64,000 bases of DNA. It comes from Chondrinema litorale. GTDB taxonomy: Bacteria > Bacteroidota > Bacteroidia > Cytophagales > Flammeovirgaceae. Shown here one piece after another: positions 54,621 through 63,547 of the stretch. Location of the stretch: contig NZ_CP111043.1 of assembly GCF_026250525.1 (NCBI RefSeq), positions 2,713,501 to 2,777,500 of the forward strand. Reading direction: 5' to 3'. How positions within the stretch are numbered: position 1 is the first letter of the stretch; every line of letters begins with the position of its first letter. Position numbers and translations under genes: made by a program. A model generated the notes under the pieces. The model was not told where the DNA came from. It saw only the letters and a list, made by a program, of their open reading frames with translations, and searched no databases.

Positions 54621-56137
54621 AACAACATTACTCGCTGATCTTTGCATTTTTAATAGCAATAAGCAGCAGACTTTATGCGCAATCAGAATTTAAACTACAT
54701 AATCTCGGAGCTAATGTAAATTCATCTCTTCGTGAGTTGGCTCCGATTATTTCACCAGATGGAAGAACATTGTATTTGATGGTTTATGGCCATTATAATA
54801 ATAATGGTTCGGCTGATATCTGGAGATCTGAAATTGGCGATAAAGACGGAAACTGGGGCAAGACATTTCAAATGCCTTTTCCATTTAACCAGATTGCATA
54901 TAATCAGGTAATGAGTGTAACGCCAGATGGAAATACATTGATGGTTAGAGGAACTGTAGTGGATGGTACAGCAAACCAGAAAGATTATTCATTTGTAAGA
55001 AAGTTAGCAGGTGGATGGAGCCAGCCAGAAGTATTAGATATTGTAGGTTACCACGAAATGAATCATGGAACAATGTATGCCGCAAACCTTTCAAATACAG
55101 GAAAACAACTTATACTAAGTTTTAAAGAAAAAGGGCTTAGTAACGATTTGTATGTGAGCTTTTTGAGAGAAGATAAAAAATGGACAAGACCTATATCTCT
55201 CGGTAGTACAATCAATACAGGAAGTACTGAATTCTCTCCTTTTTTGGCCTCAGATAACACAACTTTATATTTTGCAAGTGATAAAGAAGGCGGCTTGGGC
55301 GGATATGATATTTATGTATCTAAAAGGTTAGATGATACTTGGCAAAACTGGTCTGAACCCAAAAATGTTGGAGGGCCAGTAAATACCTCAGGAAATGAGA
55401 TGTATTATACATTAGATGCAATGGGAGATTATGCTTACATAGCTTCTACCCAGAACTCTTATGGTGACTATGATATATTTAAAATAGAAATAGAAAAGGA
55501 AGTAAGGCCTGATCCAGTAATTCTTGTGCGTGGTAAAGTTCTTAATGGAAAAACCAATGAGACTGTAGATGCATCTGTTGCATTTGAGATTTTGCCAGAA
55601 GGAGTAGAGGCAGGTATTGCTAGTACAGATCCTACTACGGGTGAGTATAAAATTGTACTTCCGTATGGGAAAAACTATGCTTTTAATGCTAAAGCAAAAA
55701 ACTTTATTCCTGTGTCTGACAATCTAGACTTAACAGAGATGGAGTCTTATAAAGAGATTACAAGAGATCTTATTCTAATGCCTTTGGAGGTTGGTACTAC
55801 CGTAAGACTGAATAACATATTTTTTGAGAATGCTAAGGCTGAGTTGATGGAGACTTCATTTTCTGAGTTGAACAAGGTGATTAAATTAATGCAGGAAAAT
55901 GAGCAAATGGAAATCTTAATTTCTGGACATACAGATGCAGTTGGTTCTGATGATAGCAATCAAAAGCTTTCTGAAAACAGAGCTTCTTCAGTAATGAACT
56001 ATCTGGTAGAAAATGGGGTAAAAGCATCGAGAATAAGTAGCAAAGGCCTTGGCGAAACTAAACCTGTAGCAGATAATAACACTGAAGAGGGTAAACAGTT
56101 AAATCGTAGGGTAGAGTTTACTATTCTTAAAAATTAA
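54617..56137 (+). CDS. OmpA-family protein with PD40 propeller, PorE-like
   Basis: A 506-residue secreted protein with a signal peptide ending LYAQS. A PD40 beta-propeller (about 40-290) is recognisable from APIISPDGRTLYLMVYG, SPFLASDNTTLYFASDKEGGLGGYDIYVSKR and MYYTLDAMGDYAYIAS. A carboxypeptidase-regulatory-like fold (about 303-385, ILVRGKVLNGKTNETVDASV) follows, then an OmpA C-terminal domain (about 395-505, with ILISGHTDAVGSDDSNQKLSENRA and LNRRVEFTIL) that binds peptidoglycan. The order PD40-CRD-OmpA matches the T9SS protein PorE as I recall it, minus the N-terminal TPR. No lipobox is visible. It starts within the stop codon of a T9SS cargo gene. Confidence 0.87.
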   Translation: MKQHYSLIFAFLIAISSRLYAQSEFKLHNLGANVNSSLRELAPIISPDGRTLYLMVYGHYNNNGSADIWRSEIGDKDGNWGKTFQMPFPFNQIAYNQVMSVTPDGNTLMVRGTVVDGTANQKDYSFVRKLAGGWSQPEVLDIVGYHEMNHGTMYAANLSNTGKQLILSFKEKGLSNDLYVSFLREDKKWTRPISLGSTINTGSTEFSPFLASDNTTLYFASDKEGGLGGYDIYVSKRLDDTWQNWSEPKNVGGPVNTSGNEMYYTLDAMGDYAYIASTQNSYGDYDIFKIEIEKEVRPDPVILVRGKVLNGKTNETVDASVAFEILPEGVEAGIASTDPTTGEYKIVLPYGKNYAFNAKAKNFIPVSDNLDLTEMESYKEITRDLILMPLEVGTTVRLNNIFFENAKAELMETSFSELNKVIKLMQENEQMEILISGHTDAVGSDDSNQKLSENRASSVMNYLVENGVKASRISSKGLGETKPVADNNTEEGKQLNRRVEFTILKN

Positions 56138-56239
56138 GCACTTATAAACATTCAGTAAACTATACCGCCATTAAACAAAGGTTTGTTTTATTTAATTATA
56201 ATTTTGCCTAAGTTCCAATCATAAATTAAAACAGATTAC

Positions 56240-57559
56240 ATGGAAAACGGAAAAATAGTATTTGAGGTAGAAGGAGGACATGCGCTTAAGGGAGAGATAA
56301 CCCCACAAGGAGCTAAAAACGAATCACTTCAGATACTTTGTGCAGTATTACTTACTGAAGAAAAGATAACTATAAACAACATTCCTAATATAAGGGATGT
56401 AAACAAGCTGATAGATTTACTGAAATCGATAGGAGTAACAGTAAATAAACTGGGACCCGGATCATGTGAGTTTATTGCTAAAGATATTGATATACACTAC
56501 CTAGAAACACCTGAATATGAGAAGCAGGCGGCTTCTTTAAGAGGGTCTATCATGATTCTGGGGCCATTGTTAGCCAGATTCGGACAGGCAAAAATACCTA
56601 GACCCGGTGGCGATAAGATTGGTAGAAGAAGACTAGATACGCACTTTTTAGGTTTCGAGAAATTGGGTGCGCGTTTCAGTTTTGATTCAGACAATCACTT
56701 TTATAATATAGATGCTCATAACCTAAAAGGTAAATATATTTTGCTCGATGAGCCTTCTGTTACAGGAACTGCTAATATAATTATGGCGGCTGTGATGGCT
56801 AAAGGTAAAACTACTATTTACAATGCAGCTTGTGAGCCTTATATTCAGCAGCTTTGTAAAATGCTGAATAGAATGGGAGCTAATATCTCTGGTGCTGGTT
56901 CTAATTTAATAAATATAGAAGGAGTAGAGCAGCTAGGAGGTACTACACATACCATGTTACCAGATATGATTGAAGTAGGTAGTTTTATTGGTATGGCAGC
57001 AATGACAGCCTCTGAAATTACCATTAAAAATGCTCGTATCGATCAATTAGGCTTAATTCCGGGTGTATTCCAAAGATTAGGAATTAAGATGGAGTTTAGA
57101 GATGATGATATTTATATTCCTGCGCAAGATAGCTATGAGATAGACAGGTTTATTGATGGTTCTATGCTAACAGTTGCAGATGGACCATGGCCATTGTTCA
57201 CTCCAGACTTGCTAAGTATTGTTTTAGTAGTAGCAACACAGGCAAGAGGAACAGTACTTGTTCATCAGAAAATGTTTGAAAGTAGACTGTTTTTTGTAGA
57301 TAAACTTATTGATATGGGTGCACAGATTATTCTATGTGATCCACACAGAGCTACAGTAATTGGTTTAGACAAGCAAGTAGCGTTGAAAGGTATAAAAATG
57401 ACCTCGCCAGATATTAGAGCTGGTGTATCTCTTTTAATTGCAGCCCTTTCTGCCAATGGAATAAGTACTATTTACAATGGTGAGCAAATTGACAGAGGCT
57501 ACCAAAATATTGATGAAAGATTGAGAGCTTTAGGAGCTAAAATCAGAAGAATTGAATAG
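56240..57559 (+). CDS. murA: UDP-N-acetylglucosamine 1-carboxyvinyltransferase, Asp-for-Cys variant
   Basis: A 439-residue MurA, catalysing the first committed step of peptidoglycan synthesis (PEP plus UDP-GlcNAc). Early motifs ITPQGAKNESLQILCAVLL and the Lys and Asn of the active site are present. The usual PGGC motif with the PEP-binding Cys is replaced by RPGGDKIGRRRLD, with Asp 125 in the Cys position. Other regions (PDMIEVGSFIGMAAMT, VADGPWPLFTPD, MTSPDIRAGVSLLIAAL, RGYQNIDERLRALGA) are normal. Cys-to-Asp MurA enzymes, as in mycobacteria and chlamydiae, are active but insensitive to fosfomycin, so intrinsic resistance is likely. A shared terminator follows. Confidence 0.95.
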   Translation: MENGKIVFEVEGGHALKGEITPQGAKNESLQILCAVLLTEEKITINNIPNIRDVNKLIDLLKSIGVTVNKLGPGSCEFIAKDIDIHYLETPEYEKQAASLRGSIMILGPLLARFGQAKIPRPGGDKIGRRRLDTHFLGFEKLGARFSFDSDNHFYNIDAHNLKGKYILLDEPSVTGTANIIMAAVMAKGKTTIYNAACEPYIQQLCKMLNRMGANISGAGSNLINIEGVEQLGGTTHTMLPDMIEVGSFIGMAAMTASEITIKNARIDQLGLIPGVFQRLGIKMEFRDDDIYIPAQDSYEIDRFIDGSMLTVADGPWPLFTPDLLSIVLVVATQARGTVLVHQKMFESRLFFVDKLIDMGAQIILCDPHRATVIGLDKQVALKGIKMTSPDIRAGVSLLIAALSANGISTIYNGEQIDRGYQNIDERLRALGAKIRRIE

Positions 57560-57581
57560 TAAATTTTTTCTTTGATAGAAA

Positions 57582-57622
57582 AATAAAAACCGCAGTGGGA
57601 GATCCCTACTGCGGTTTTTATT
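57582..57622. terminator. Bidirectional terminator between murA and the tonB-like gene
   Basis: aataaaaaccgcagt (about 57582-57596) pairs with actgcggtttttatt (about 57608-57622); a smaller inner ggga/tccc pairing extends the stem. Confidence 0.87.
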
Positions 57623-57641
57623 TTCATCCTACAATAACTTC

Positions 57642-58469
57642 TTACATATCAGATAGTTTAAATACGATTGGCATAATCATTCTTTGTTTTACAGGTCTGC
57701 CTCTTTGTTTTCCTGGTTTCCATTTAGGGGCATCCATTAAAACTTTTACTGCTTCTTCATCACATCCGTATCCAATTCCTCTTACTGTAGTTGCATTGGT
57801 AATTGTACCATCTTTGTCTACAATAAATTGTACATAAACTTTTCCTGAAACTCCTATATCCATAGCTCTTCTTGGATACTTCATGTTTTTAGAAACATAA
57901 GCGTAGAATTCTTTATAACCACCTTCTGGTTCTGCAGGCTCTTCTACTATTTCAAATATTTCTTCAACAACTTCTTCCTCTTCCTCTTCTTCCACTGTAT
58001 ATTCTACTTCTTCTACGATTGTCTCCTCATTTACTTCCATATCCAAGTCGATTTCTATCTCTTCTTGAATTTCCATTTCGTCTTCAACTGCAACAATCTC
58101 AGGAGCTTTAATTTTTGGAGGTGGAGGTGGTTTTTGTTCTGTTAATGGTATTTCTTGCATTTCTTCAATTACATCTCTGTCACTTGATAGTTGCACCAAA
58201 GTAATTTCGTCGTAATCTGGAAATTCAAAAATAATAAGTACCAGCGCTAAAGAGAATATTAAACCTATTCTATATATTATTCCCTTGTACTGGCTGGCAT
58301 CAGCACCAGGGTATTTTTTAATTAAAAAACTATTTTCAGGGGGAGAAACTAAGGCAGTTTGTCCTTGTTTTTTTATTATGTAGCGAAACAATAATATAGT
58401 ACCTAAAAAAAGTGCTATAAAAACCGCTGCAACCCCTGGCATTCCTAAAAGATTTATTAAAGGTATCAT
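57642..58469 (-). CDS. TonB-family energy transducer with two predicted membrane helices
   Basis: A 275-residue TonB-like protein. Two membrane helices are visible (about 10-31 and 63-83), where classical TonB has one. A short PPPPP at about 115-119 is followed by an extremely acidic linker (about 125-195, runs of Glu with Val/Ile). The C-terminal TonB domain covers about 197-275: YPRRAMDIGVSGKVYVQFIVD, GIGYGCDEEAVKVL and WKPGKQRGRPV. It would transmit proton-motive force to TonB-dependent receptors; ExbB and ExbD are not encoded in the window. It is transcribed toward murA. Confidence 0.9.
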   Translation of the reverse strand: MIPLINLLGMPGVAAVFIALFLGTILLFRYIIKKQGQTALVSPPENSFLIKKYPGADASQYKGIIYRIGLIFSLALVLIIFEFPDYDEITLVQLSSDRDVIEEMQEIPLTEQKPPPPPKIKAPEIVAVEDEMEIQEEIEIDLDMEVNEETIVEEVEYTVEEEEEEEVVEEIFEIVEEPAEPEGGYKEFYAYVSKNMKYPRRAMDIGVSGKVYVQFIVDKDGTITNATTVRGIGYGCDEEAVKVLMDAPKWKPGKQRGRPVKQRMIMPIVFKLSDM

Positions 58470-58585
58470 GGTTAGCGAGGTTTAAATTAACCTTCTTAAA
58501 GAAGGAGTTAATGACAGTTCAAATGTAGTTACTGTCATATTGCTCATACATGATACCGATCAGTCGGAGGTGTGATTTTAGTCAA

Positions 58586-58608
58586 CAAAAAATGGCTTTT
58601 TAGCCATA
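58586..58608 (-). terminator. Probable terminator of the RNase R gene
   Basis: Read leftward, atggct pairs with agccat (6 bp; plus-strand arms about 58592-58597 and 58602-58607) with a run of T after the stem. It lies about 45 bases beyond the stop codon. Confidence 0.58.
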
Positions 58609-58648
58609 TTATTGAAGTAAAATCTTTTTTTGATGCAAAACCTCAATA

Positions 58649-60808
58649 TTATTTCATCTCTAAATCGATAGTACGTTTTTCGAGGTTTGTACCTTTTACT
58701 CTTACTCTTACTTTATCTCCAATCATAAACTTTTCATTGAATCGTTTACCAACTACGCATTGATTTTTTTCATCATAAGAGTAAAAATCATCTTTCATAT
58801 CGGCTAAGCGAATCATGCCTTCACATTTGGTTTCATCCAACTCTACATAAATACCCCATTCGGTAGTGCCTGATATAACACCATCAAAATCTTTGTGGAG
58901 GTATTGCTCCATAAATTCAACCTGTTTGTATTTAATAGATGCTCTTTCGGCTTCTACAGCAACTTTTTCTCTTTCTGAAGAATGCTTACACTTTTCTTCA
59001 TATGGAGCTTTATCTGGACTGTTATTGCCATCAAGATAATGTTGGAGCAGGCGGTGTGCCATCATATCCGGATACCTTCTAATTGGCGAGGTAAAGTGGG
59101 AGTAATGTTTAAAAGCAAGTCCGTAGTGACCGATTTCTGTAGTGGTATATCTGGCTTTAGACATAGCTCTAATTGCTTGAGATTGTACCACATTTTGCTC
59201 TGGCCTACCTTCAACTTCTTCTGAAAGACTGTTTAAAGAGCCTGACAGTTTATTCTTTTCTAAAGAAATCTTATACCCAAATCTTTTAACAAATTCTGCA
59301 AGTTTCAATATTTTTTCGGGATCTGGATCTTCGTGAACCCGATAAACCATTGTATTATGCTTGTTTTCTTTTTTGAGGTTGTAAACATATTCAGCTACTC
59401 GCTTATTAGCCAACAACATAAATTCTTCAACCAATTTATGCGTATCTTTTCTTACTTTCGGGAAGAGGCCCAATGGCTTTCCGTTTTCGTCTAGCTTAAA
59501 TTTTAGTTCAACAGACTCGAAAGCGATTGCTCCATTTTGAAAGCGTTTTTCCTTAAGCTTTTTGGCCAAATTATTTAAAAGACCAACCTCTTCGGCAAAT
59601 TTGCCTTCACCAGTTTCTAATGTTTGTTGGGCGTCTTCATAAGAAAACCTGTGGTCAGAATAAATGGCAGTTCTACCAAACCATTCATCTTTAATATTAG
59701 CTTCATTATCTAAAGTAAATACAGCAGAGAATGTAAGTTTCTCTTCTTGTGGTCTAAGAGAACACAAGCCATTAGAAAGTCTTTCTGGAAGCATAGGAAT
59801 AGTTCTATCAACCAAATAGACAGAAGTGGCTCTTTTATAACCTTCTTTTTCTATCTCGCTGCCCGGTTGTACATAATGCGTTACATCTGCAATATGTACA
59901 CCTACTTCCCAAAATCCATTTTCTAGTTTTTTAATAGATAGTGCATCATCAAAGTCTTTAGCATCTTCGGGGTCAATCGTAAAGGTAAGTGTGTCTCTAA
60001 AGTCTCTTCTTTTAGAAATTTCTTTACTAGTGATTTTATCCGAAATAGAATTGGCTTCTGCTTCAACCTTTTCAGGAAATTCGAAAGGCAAGCCATACTC
60101 AAACATAATCGCGTGAATTTCTGTGTCGTTTTCACCCGCCTTGCCTAATACTTTCTTTACAACACCTACAGGGCTGTTATCATTCTTAGCCCATTCCTTA
60201 ACTTCTACAATTACTTTATCGAGGTTTTGAGCTCCATTGTAATCTTCTGGGCTTACATAAATGTCTGTATGCATTTTTCGGCTATTAGAAACTACAAATG
60301 CAAAATGCTTTGATATTTCTATATGCCCTGCAAACTCGTTCGTTTTGCGCTTTACAATTTCAACAACTTTTGCTTCTATTTTTCCCCTTCGTGGGTTTTT
60401 GTAAAGTATAATATTAACAGTATCGCCGTGTAAAGCTCCATTGAGCTTATCTGCACTTATTCTTATATCATCTTTATCTTCCAGCACAATGTAAGCAAAT
60501 GCTGGATTTACAAAATCTACTGTTCCAGTAAGTTCATTTTTAGAGGCCTCAATACCCAAAGATTGATATCTGCCATCTCTATTTTGTGCTATTTGTTGAT
60601 TTTCAGATAATTGATCTAGCACAGCACCTAGCTCTGTTTTCATTTTTTGTTTTTTTACACTCAGGTGCTGGCATATCTTTTTAAAAGAAAAACTTTCTTG
60701 AGGAGTGGAGTTTAAGAATTGTAATACTGATTCTTTCAGTAATTTTAAATTAGCATTTTTGGGTCCTTTGCTTTTTGTTGTTTTGTTCTTTTTTCTAGAT
60801 TTTTTCAT
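58649..60808 (-). CDS. rnr: Ribonuclease R
   Basis: I choose the ATG at 60808, giving 719 residues and the Lys-rich N-terminus usual for this family (MKKSRKKNKTTK); upstream in-frame ATG (60829) and GTG (60832) are less typical. A winged-helix-like region and cold-shock domains come first (LTGTVDFVNPAFAYIVLEDK, AGHIEISKHFAFVV). The RNB catalytic domain follows: RRDFRDTLTFTIDPEDAKDFDDALS carries the four Asp ligands, with VHIADVTHYVQPGSEIEKEGYKRATSVYL and RRYPDMMAHRLLQ. A C-terminal S1 domain starts near FDGVISGTTEWGIYVEL. RNase R degrades structured RNA 3' to 5'. The gene is monocistronic. Confidence 0.94.
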   Translation of the reverse strand: MKKSRKKNKTTKSKGPKNANLKLLKESVLQFLNSTPQESFSFKKICQHLSVKKQKMKTELGAVLDQLSENQQIAQNRDGRYQSLGIEASKNELTGTVDFVNPAFAYIVLEDKDDIRISADKLNGALHGDTVNIILYKNPRRGKIEAKVVEIVKRKTNEFAGHIEISKHFAFVVSNSRKMHTDIYVSPEDYNGAQNLDKVIVEVKEWAKNDNSPVGVVKKVLGKAGENDTEIHAIMFEYGLPFEFPEKVEAEANSISDKITSKEISKRRDFRDTLTFTIDPEDAKDFDDALSIKKLENGFWEVGVHIADVTHYVQPGSEIEKEGYKRATSVYLVDRTIPMLPERLSNGLCSLRPQEEKLTFSAVFTLDNEANIKDEWFGRTAIYSDHRFSYEDAQQTLETGEGKFAEEVGLLNNLAKKLKEKRFQNGAIAFESVELKFKLDENGKPLGLFPKVRKDTHKLVEEFMLLANKRVAEYVYNLKKENKHNTMVYRVHEDPDPEKILKLAEFVKRFGYKISLEKNKLSGSLNSLSEEVEGRPEQNVVQSQAIRAMSKARYTTTEIGHYGLAFKHYSHFTSPIRRYPDMMAHRLLQHYLDGNNSPDKAPYEEKCKHSSEREKVAVEAERASIKYKQVEFMEQYLHKDFDGVISGTTEWGIYVELDETKCEGMIRLADMKDDFYSYDEKNQCVVGKRFNEKFMIGDKVRVRVKGTNLEKRTIDLEMK

Positions 60809-60968
60809 ACATAAATTTTTAATGAGCATCACTGCTTTGCAATGTGTTCATGCTGATTTTTTTATTCGAAATGGTAATATATAGATAGCGGGAATCTTTT
60901 AGAGGAGAGTCAAATATCACCATTAACACTAAAAATATAGTGCAAAGTAAATAAATATCAAGAAATTC

Positions 60969-60994
60969 AGAAGGAATTTTTGCAAATTCCTTCT
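60969..60994. other. Perfect 11-bp hairpin beyond the small acidic gene
   Basis: agaaggaattt (60969-60979) pairs with aaattccttct (60984-60994) with a 4-base loop. On the minus strand no T-run follows the stem, so this is not a standard terminator for the 56-residue gene. It may be a second stabilising hairpin after the stronger one at 61002-61035. Confidence 0.5.
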
Positions 60995-61001
60995 AAAAAA
61001 G

Positions 61002-61035
61002 AAAAAACTTAAAAAGAGCCTCTTTTTAAGTTTTT
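61002..61035 (-). terminator. Terminator of the small acidic gene
   Basis: An A/T-rich palindrome: aaaaacttaaaaagag-type left arm (61003-61018) and ctctttttaagttttt right arm. Read leftward it is followed by a T-rich tract. It overlaps the last bases of the 56-residue gene. Confidence 0.72.
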
Positions 61036-61204
61036 AGTAATCAGTACCATCGTAGTCGAAGGTGGTATCAGAAAATTGATCTGTAAGTTCATCTAATTCA
61101 TCTATTTCTTCGTCAGTCAACTTCTCATATTCTTTTTTCGAATTTAAATTATGGATACGCTCGTAAGCTTGACTGGGAGACATTGAAAGAAAATCACCGT
61201 TCAT
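61034..61204 (-). CDS. Small acidic protein, 56 residues
   Basis: An open frame beginning MNGDFLSMSPSQAYERIH and rich in Asp and Glu (KLTDEEIDELDELTDQF), ending in an Asp-Tyr-rich tail. It is predicted to be largely helical, soluble and strongly acidic, with no membrane or signal segment. A terminator overlaps its 3' end, and a 161-base AT-rich region upstream can hold a promoter. No family is recognised. Codon use (mostly A/T-ending) matches that of neighbouring genes. Its position, immediately followed by a terminator and separated from rnr by more than 200 bases, suggests an independent gene. Confidence 0.6.
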   Translation of the reverse strand: MNGDFLSMSPSQAYERIHNLNSKKEYEKLTDEEIDELDELTDQFSDTTFDYDGTDY

Positions 61205-61365
61205 TATATATAAAATTAAGTTAGGTAATTATTTCATTTTAATTTTAATAAAAAACGATGATTATTACAATTATTTTAATAAACAATTGTATTTTATAAT
61301 GATATATTCATAAAATATTATTGACTTTGTAAAAGATAATGTAAAAGCTTAATATTAGATTAATA

Positions 61366-62562
61366 CTATTCTCCGCAGAGAGTAGCTACATCGCCTTTAG
61401 ATATTTTAAAAAGTGAGATTCTACTAAACCTGCCAGCCATATTGGTTGTACATAATACAGCAAGGCCTTCATCGTCAGTATCAATTAATGAAGCTACTTC
61501 AAAACCTTCTGAAAAACCAAGGTGATGTGAGCCTAGCAATTCACCGGTTTCTGCATCATATGCATATAATACAACCTGATTGCTTTTTGTATTAGCTGCA
61601 TAGATTATCACATTTTTTTCATTTACAGTTTTTTTGATAATGCGAACATCCGCATTATATGCTAGCTCTGAAGAGATATTTCCATCTAGTTCTTCACTAT
61701 TGCTAATTTCATTAATATTGATTTCCACTGAAGGCAAGAGGTAATTTGTACCGAAAGTAAATCTTGAGACTGCAAACTGTGAGCCTTGGATATGAGCTAT
61801 CGAGCTAACAGCTCCGTCCATTTGGTAGCCATTCATTAAACCCATTTGGTTACCACTAGGATCGATAAATAAAAGTGAAAGAGTTACATTTGTTAGTCCA
61901 TTGAAGAAATAACCGCCTTCTTCTAAACTTCCTGTAAAAAACGGAAGTCTTTTTTCTGTATTGATCAAATGGTCTAAAATAATTTCTTCAGGTTCTTCTT
62001 CTAGTACGATAAATTCTGACTGCCATGAAACAGCAAATGTGCCACTGCTTAATTTTGTAAAAATAGTACTATTGTTTTCTTGATTGTAAGATAAAGCTAT
62101 TACTCCGCCATCTGGAGTTGCCGATGCATGAAGTGGATATGTTGTTCCTGCTAAAGATTTGGCTGGATATACGGATTCACTTGTTAAGTCAATTTGCATT
62201 AATACAGCATTAAAGCCTGCCATAAAATAGTATTTACCTCCAATTTCCATAAGAGAAGGTGTAGGGTTTATCACAGAGTCATCTCCTTTGTAATCCCACA
62301 CTACATTTCCTTCAACATCAGTCTTTAATATATAAGTAGCTCCAAAGTCTGATTCTGATATTCTAGTTTGACCTAAAATTAAATAGCCATTGTCTGCAGT
62401 TTGTTTTATATCTAAGGCATAAAAGGTAGCAGAAAAATCGGCGTCGTTATAAACTCTTATAAAGCGGTTTTCGGGGCTTACTTCTTCAGCATCGTCAGAA
62501 CATGAAATAGACAGGCTGATTATTAGTGTTGCTTGTATTAGTCTGCAAATCAGAGATTTCAT
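61366..62562 (-). CDS. Lipoprotein of unknown function, probable beta-propeller
   Basis: The longer open frame would start at 62673, but that start lies inside the preceding gene. The ATG at 62562 gives a 398-residue lipoprotein with lipobox SISCSDD (Cys near 21). The mature protein consists of short beta-strand-rich repeats resembling a cell-surface propeller or delta-60-like repeats (GYLILGQTRISESDFGATYILKTDVEGNVVWDY-type units with GGVIALSYNQENN, YAANTKSNQVVLYAYDAETG). No enzyme motif is visible. It starts 46 bases after the stop of the upstream barrel gene, and the two are probably one operon encoding a barrel plus its surface lipoprotein. Confidence 0.78.
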   Translation of the reverse strand: MKSLICRLIQATLIISLSISCSDDAEEVSPENRFIRVYNDADFSATFYALDIKQTADNGYLILGQTRISESDFGATYILKTDVEGNVVWDYKGDDSVINPTPSLMEIGGKYYFMAGFNAVLMQIDLTSESVYPAKSLAGTTYPLHASATPDGGVIALSYNQENNSTIFTKLSSGTFAVSWQSEFIVLEEEPEEIILDHLINTEKRLPFFTGSLEEGGYFFNGLTNVTLSLLFIDPSGNQMGLMNGYQMDGAVSSIAHIQGSQFAVSRFTFGTNYLLPSVEININEISNSEELDGNISSELAYNADVRIIKKTVNEKNVIIYAANTKSNQVVLYAYDAETGELLGSHHLGFSEGFEVASLIDTDDEGLAVLCTTNMAGRFSRISLFKISKGDVATLCGE

Positions 62563-62608
62563 CGTATTTGTAAATCTTATAAAATGGAACGGGAATGTAA
62601 ATAAGTGA

Positions 62609-63547
62609 TTAGTTTCTGCGACGACCTCTTTTGCCTTCGTCTTTAAATCTACGCATATCGTAAGGTACGACATAGCGTGTGTTTTTCTTTCCTTGTCCGG
62701 TTGCTCCCATGCTAAAGTTGACTGGAAAATGGAGTACTAATGAAAATTGCATATTGTTGAGTTGGATATCGTCTAACACATCAAATGAAATATTGGAGGA
62801 TCTTACATCTGTATAGCGGGCATTTTCATCGGTAATGTTGCTAAAGCCTTTTCTATAACTAACATCCAAGCCTATTCTAACATAAGGTAAGTTAAAAGCG
62901 ATTCCCGCACTGCCTGCTAATCCGTAATAGTATTTATTTAAGAGGTTGTCAATACCTACATCATTATTATCACCTGTGAGTTCTTCCATTCCACCACTTG
63001 CTTCATCAATTATTTCTGCTGAAGTAGATTTAGAGGCATTATGCATAATGTTAATAAAACCGCCAGCTTGTACATATGGGGCTATTTTGCCAGACCCAGC
63101 AGAGAATTTTAAAAATAGAGGTAGTTCTACGTAATTAATTTTATGTTGGTGATCGTAAGCTACTTCAAAAGTTTCTTCTAGTACCTCAGAAGATTCCCAC
63201 TTATATTGATTTTTGTAACCAAAGCGATATTGTGCATAAGATGGTTCAAAGCTTAATCCAAAGACATTATTAAATTCAAAAGAAGCATCAATGCCAAATT
63301 GAGTACCAGCTGTATTTTTAAATATGCTGGAATATTCCTTTTGTGTTTGGTCTTCTTCTGGAACTTGTGTGTATTGGAAGGCTGAGAAATGCTCTGTAAC
63401 GGATGCTTGTGTAAAGTTTGCTCCGCCTTTAAAACCAATAAGCATTCTTTGTGCTTTTACTGGCAAAAATGATAATGACAGGCCAAAGAAAACTAATTTA
63501 CTGATCTGTCTGAGAAGTACTCCATTTAACTTGTAACCTGTAATCAT
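62609..63547 (-). CDS. Outer-membrane beta-barrel protein, PorT-like
   Basis: A 312-residue protein with a signal peptide ending LPVKAQ. Typical barrel strands alternate with variable loops: LIGFKGGANFTQASV, QFGIDASFEFNNVFGLSFEPSYAQYRFGY, INYVELPLFLKFSAGSGKIAPYVQAGGFINI, GLAGSAGIAFNLPYVRIGLDVSYRKGF and the last strand NMQFSLVLHFPV. It is annotated as porin-family or PorT-like in related genomes. The end is an unusual basic tail (KDEGKRGRRRN) after the last barrel strand. Transport or adhesin function is unknown. It precedes the lipoprotein gene in a leftward pair. Confidence 0.85.
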   Translation of the reverse strand: MITGYKLNGVLLRQISKLVFFGLSLSFLPVKAQRMLIGFKGGANFTQASVTEHFSAFQYTQVPEEDQTQKEYSSIFKNTAGTQFGIDASFEFNNVFGLSFEPSYAQYRFGYKNQYKWESSEVLEETFEVAYDHQHKINYVELPLFLKFSAGSGKIAPYVQAGGFINIMHNASKSTSAEIIDEASGGMEELTGDNNDVGIDNLLNKYYYGLAGSAGIAFNLPYVRIGLDVSYRKGFSNITDENARYTDVRSSNISFDVLDDIQLNNMQFSLVLHFPVNFSMGATGQGKKNTRYVVPYDMRRFKDEGKRGRRRN

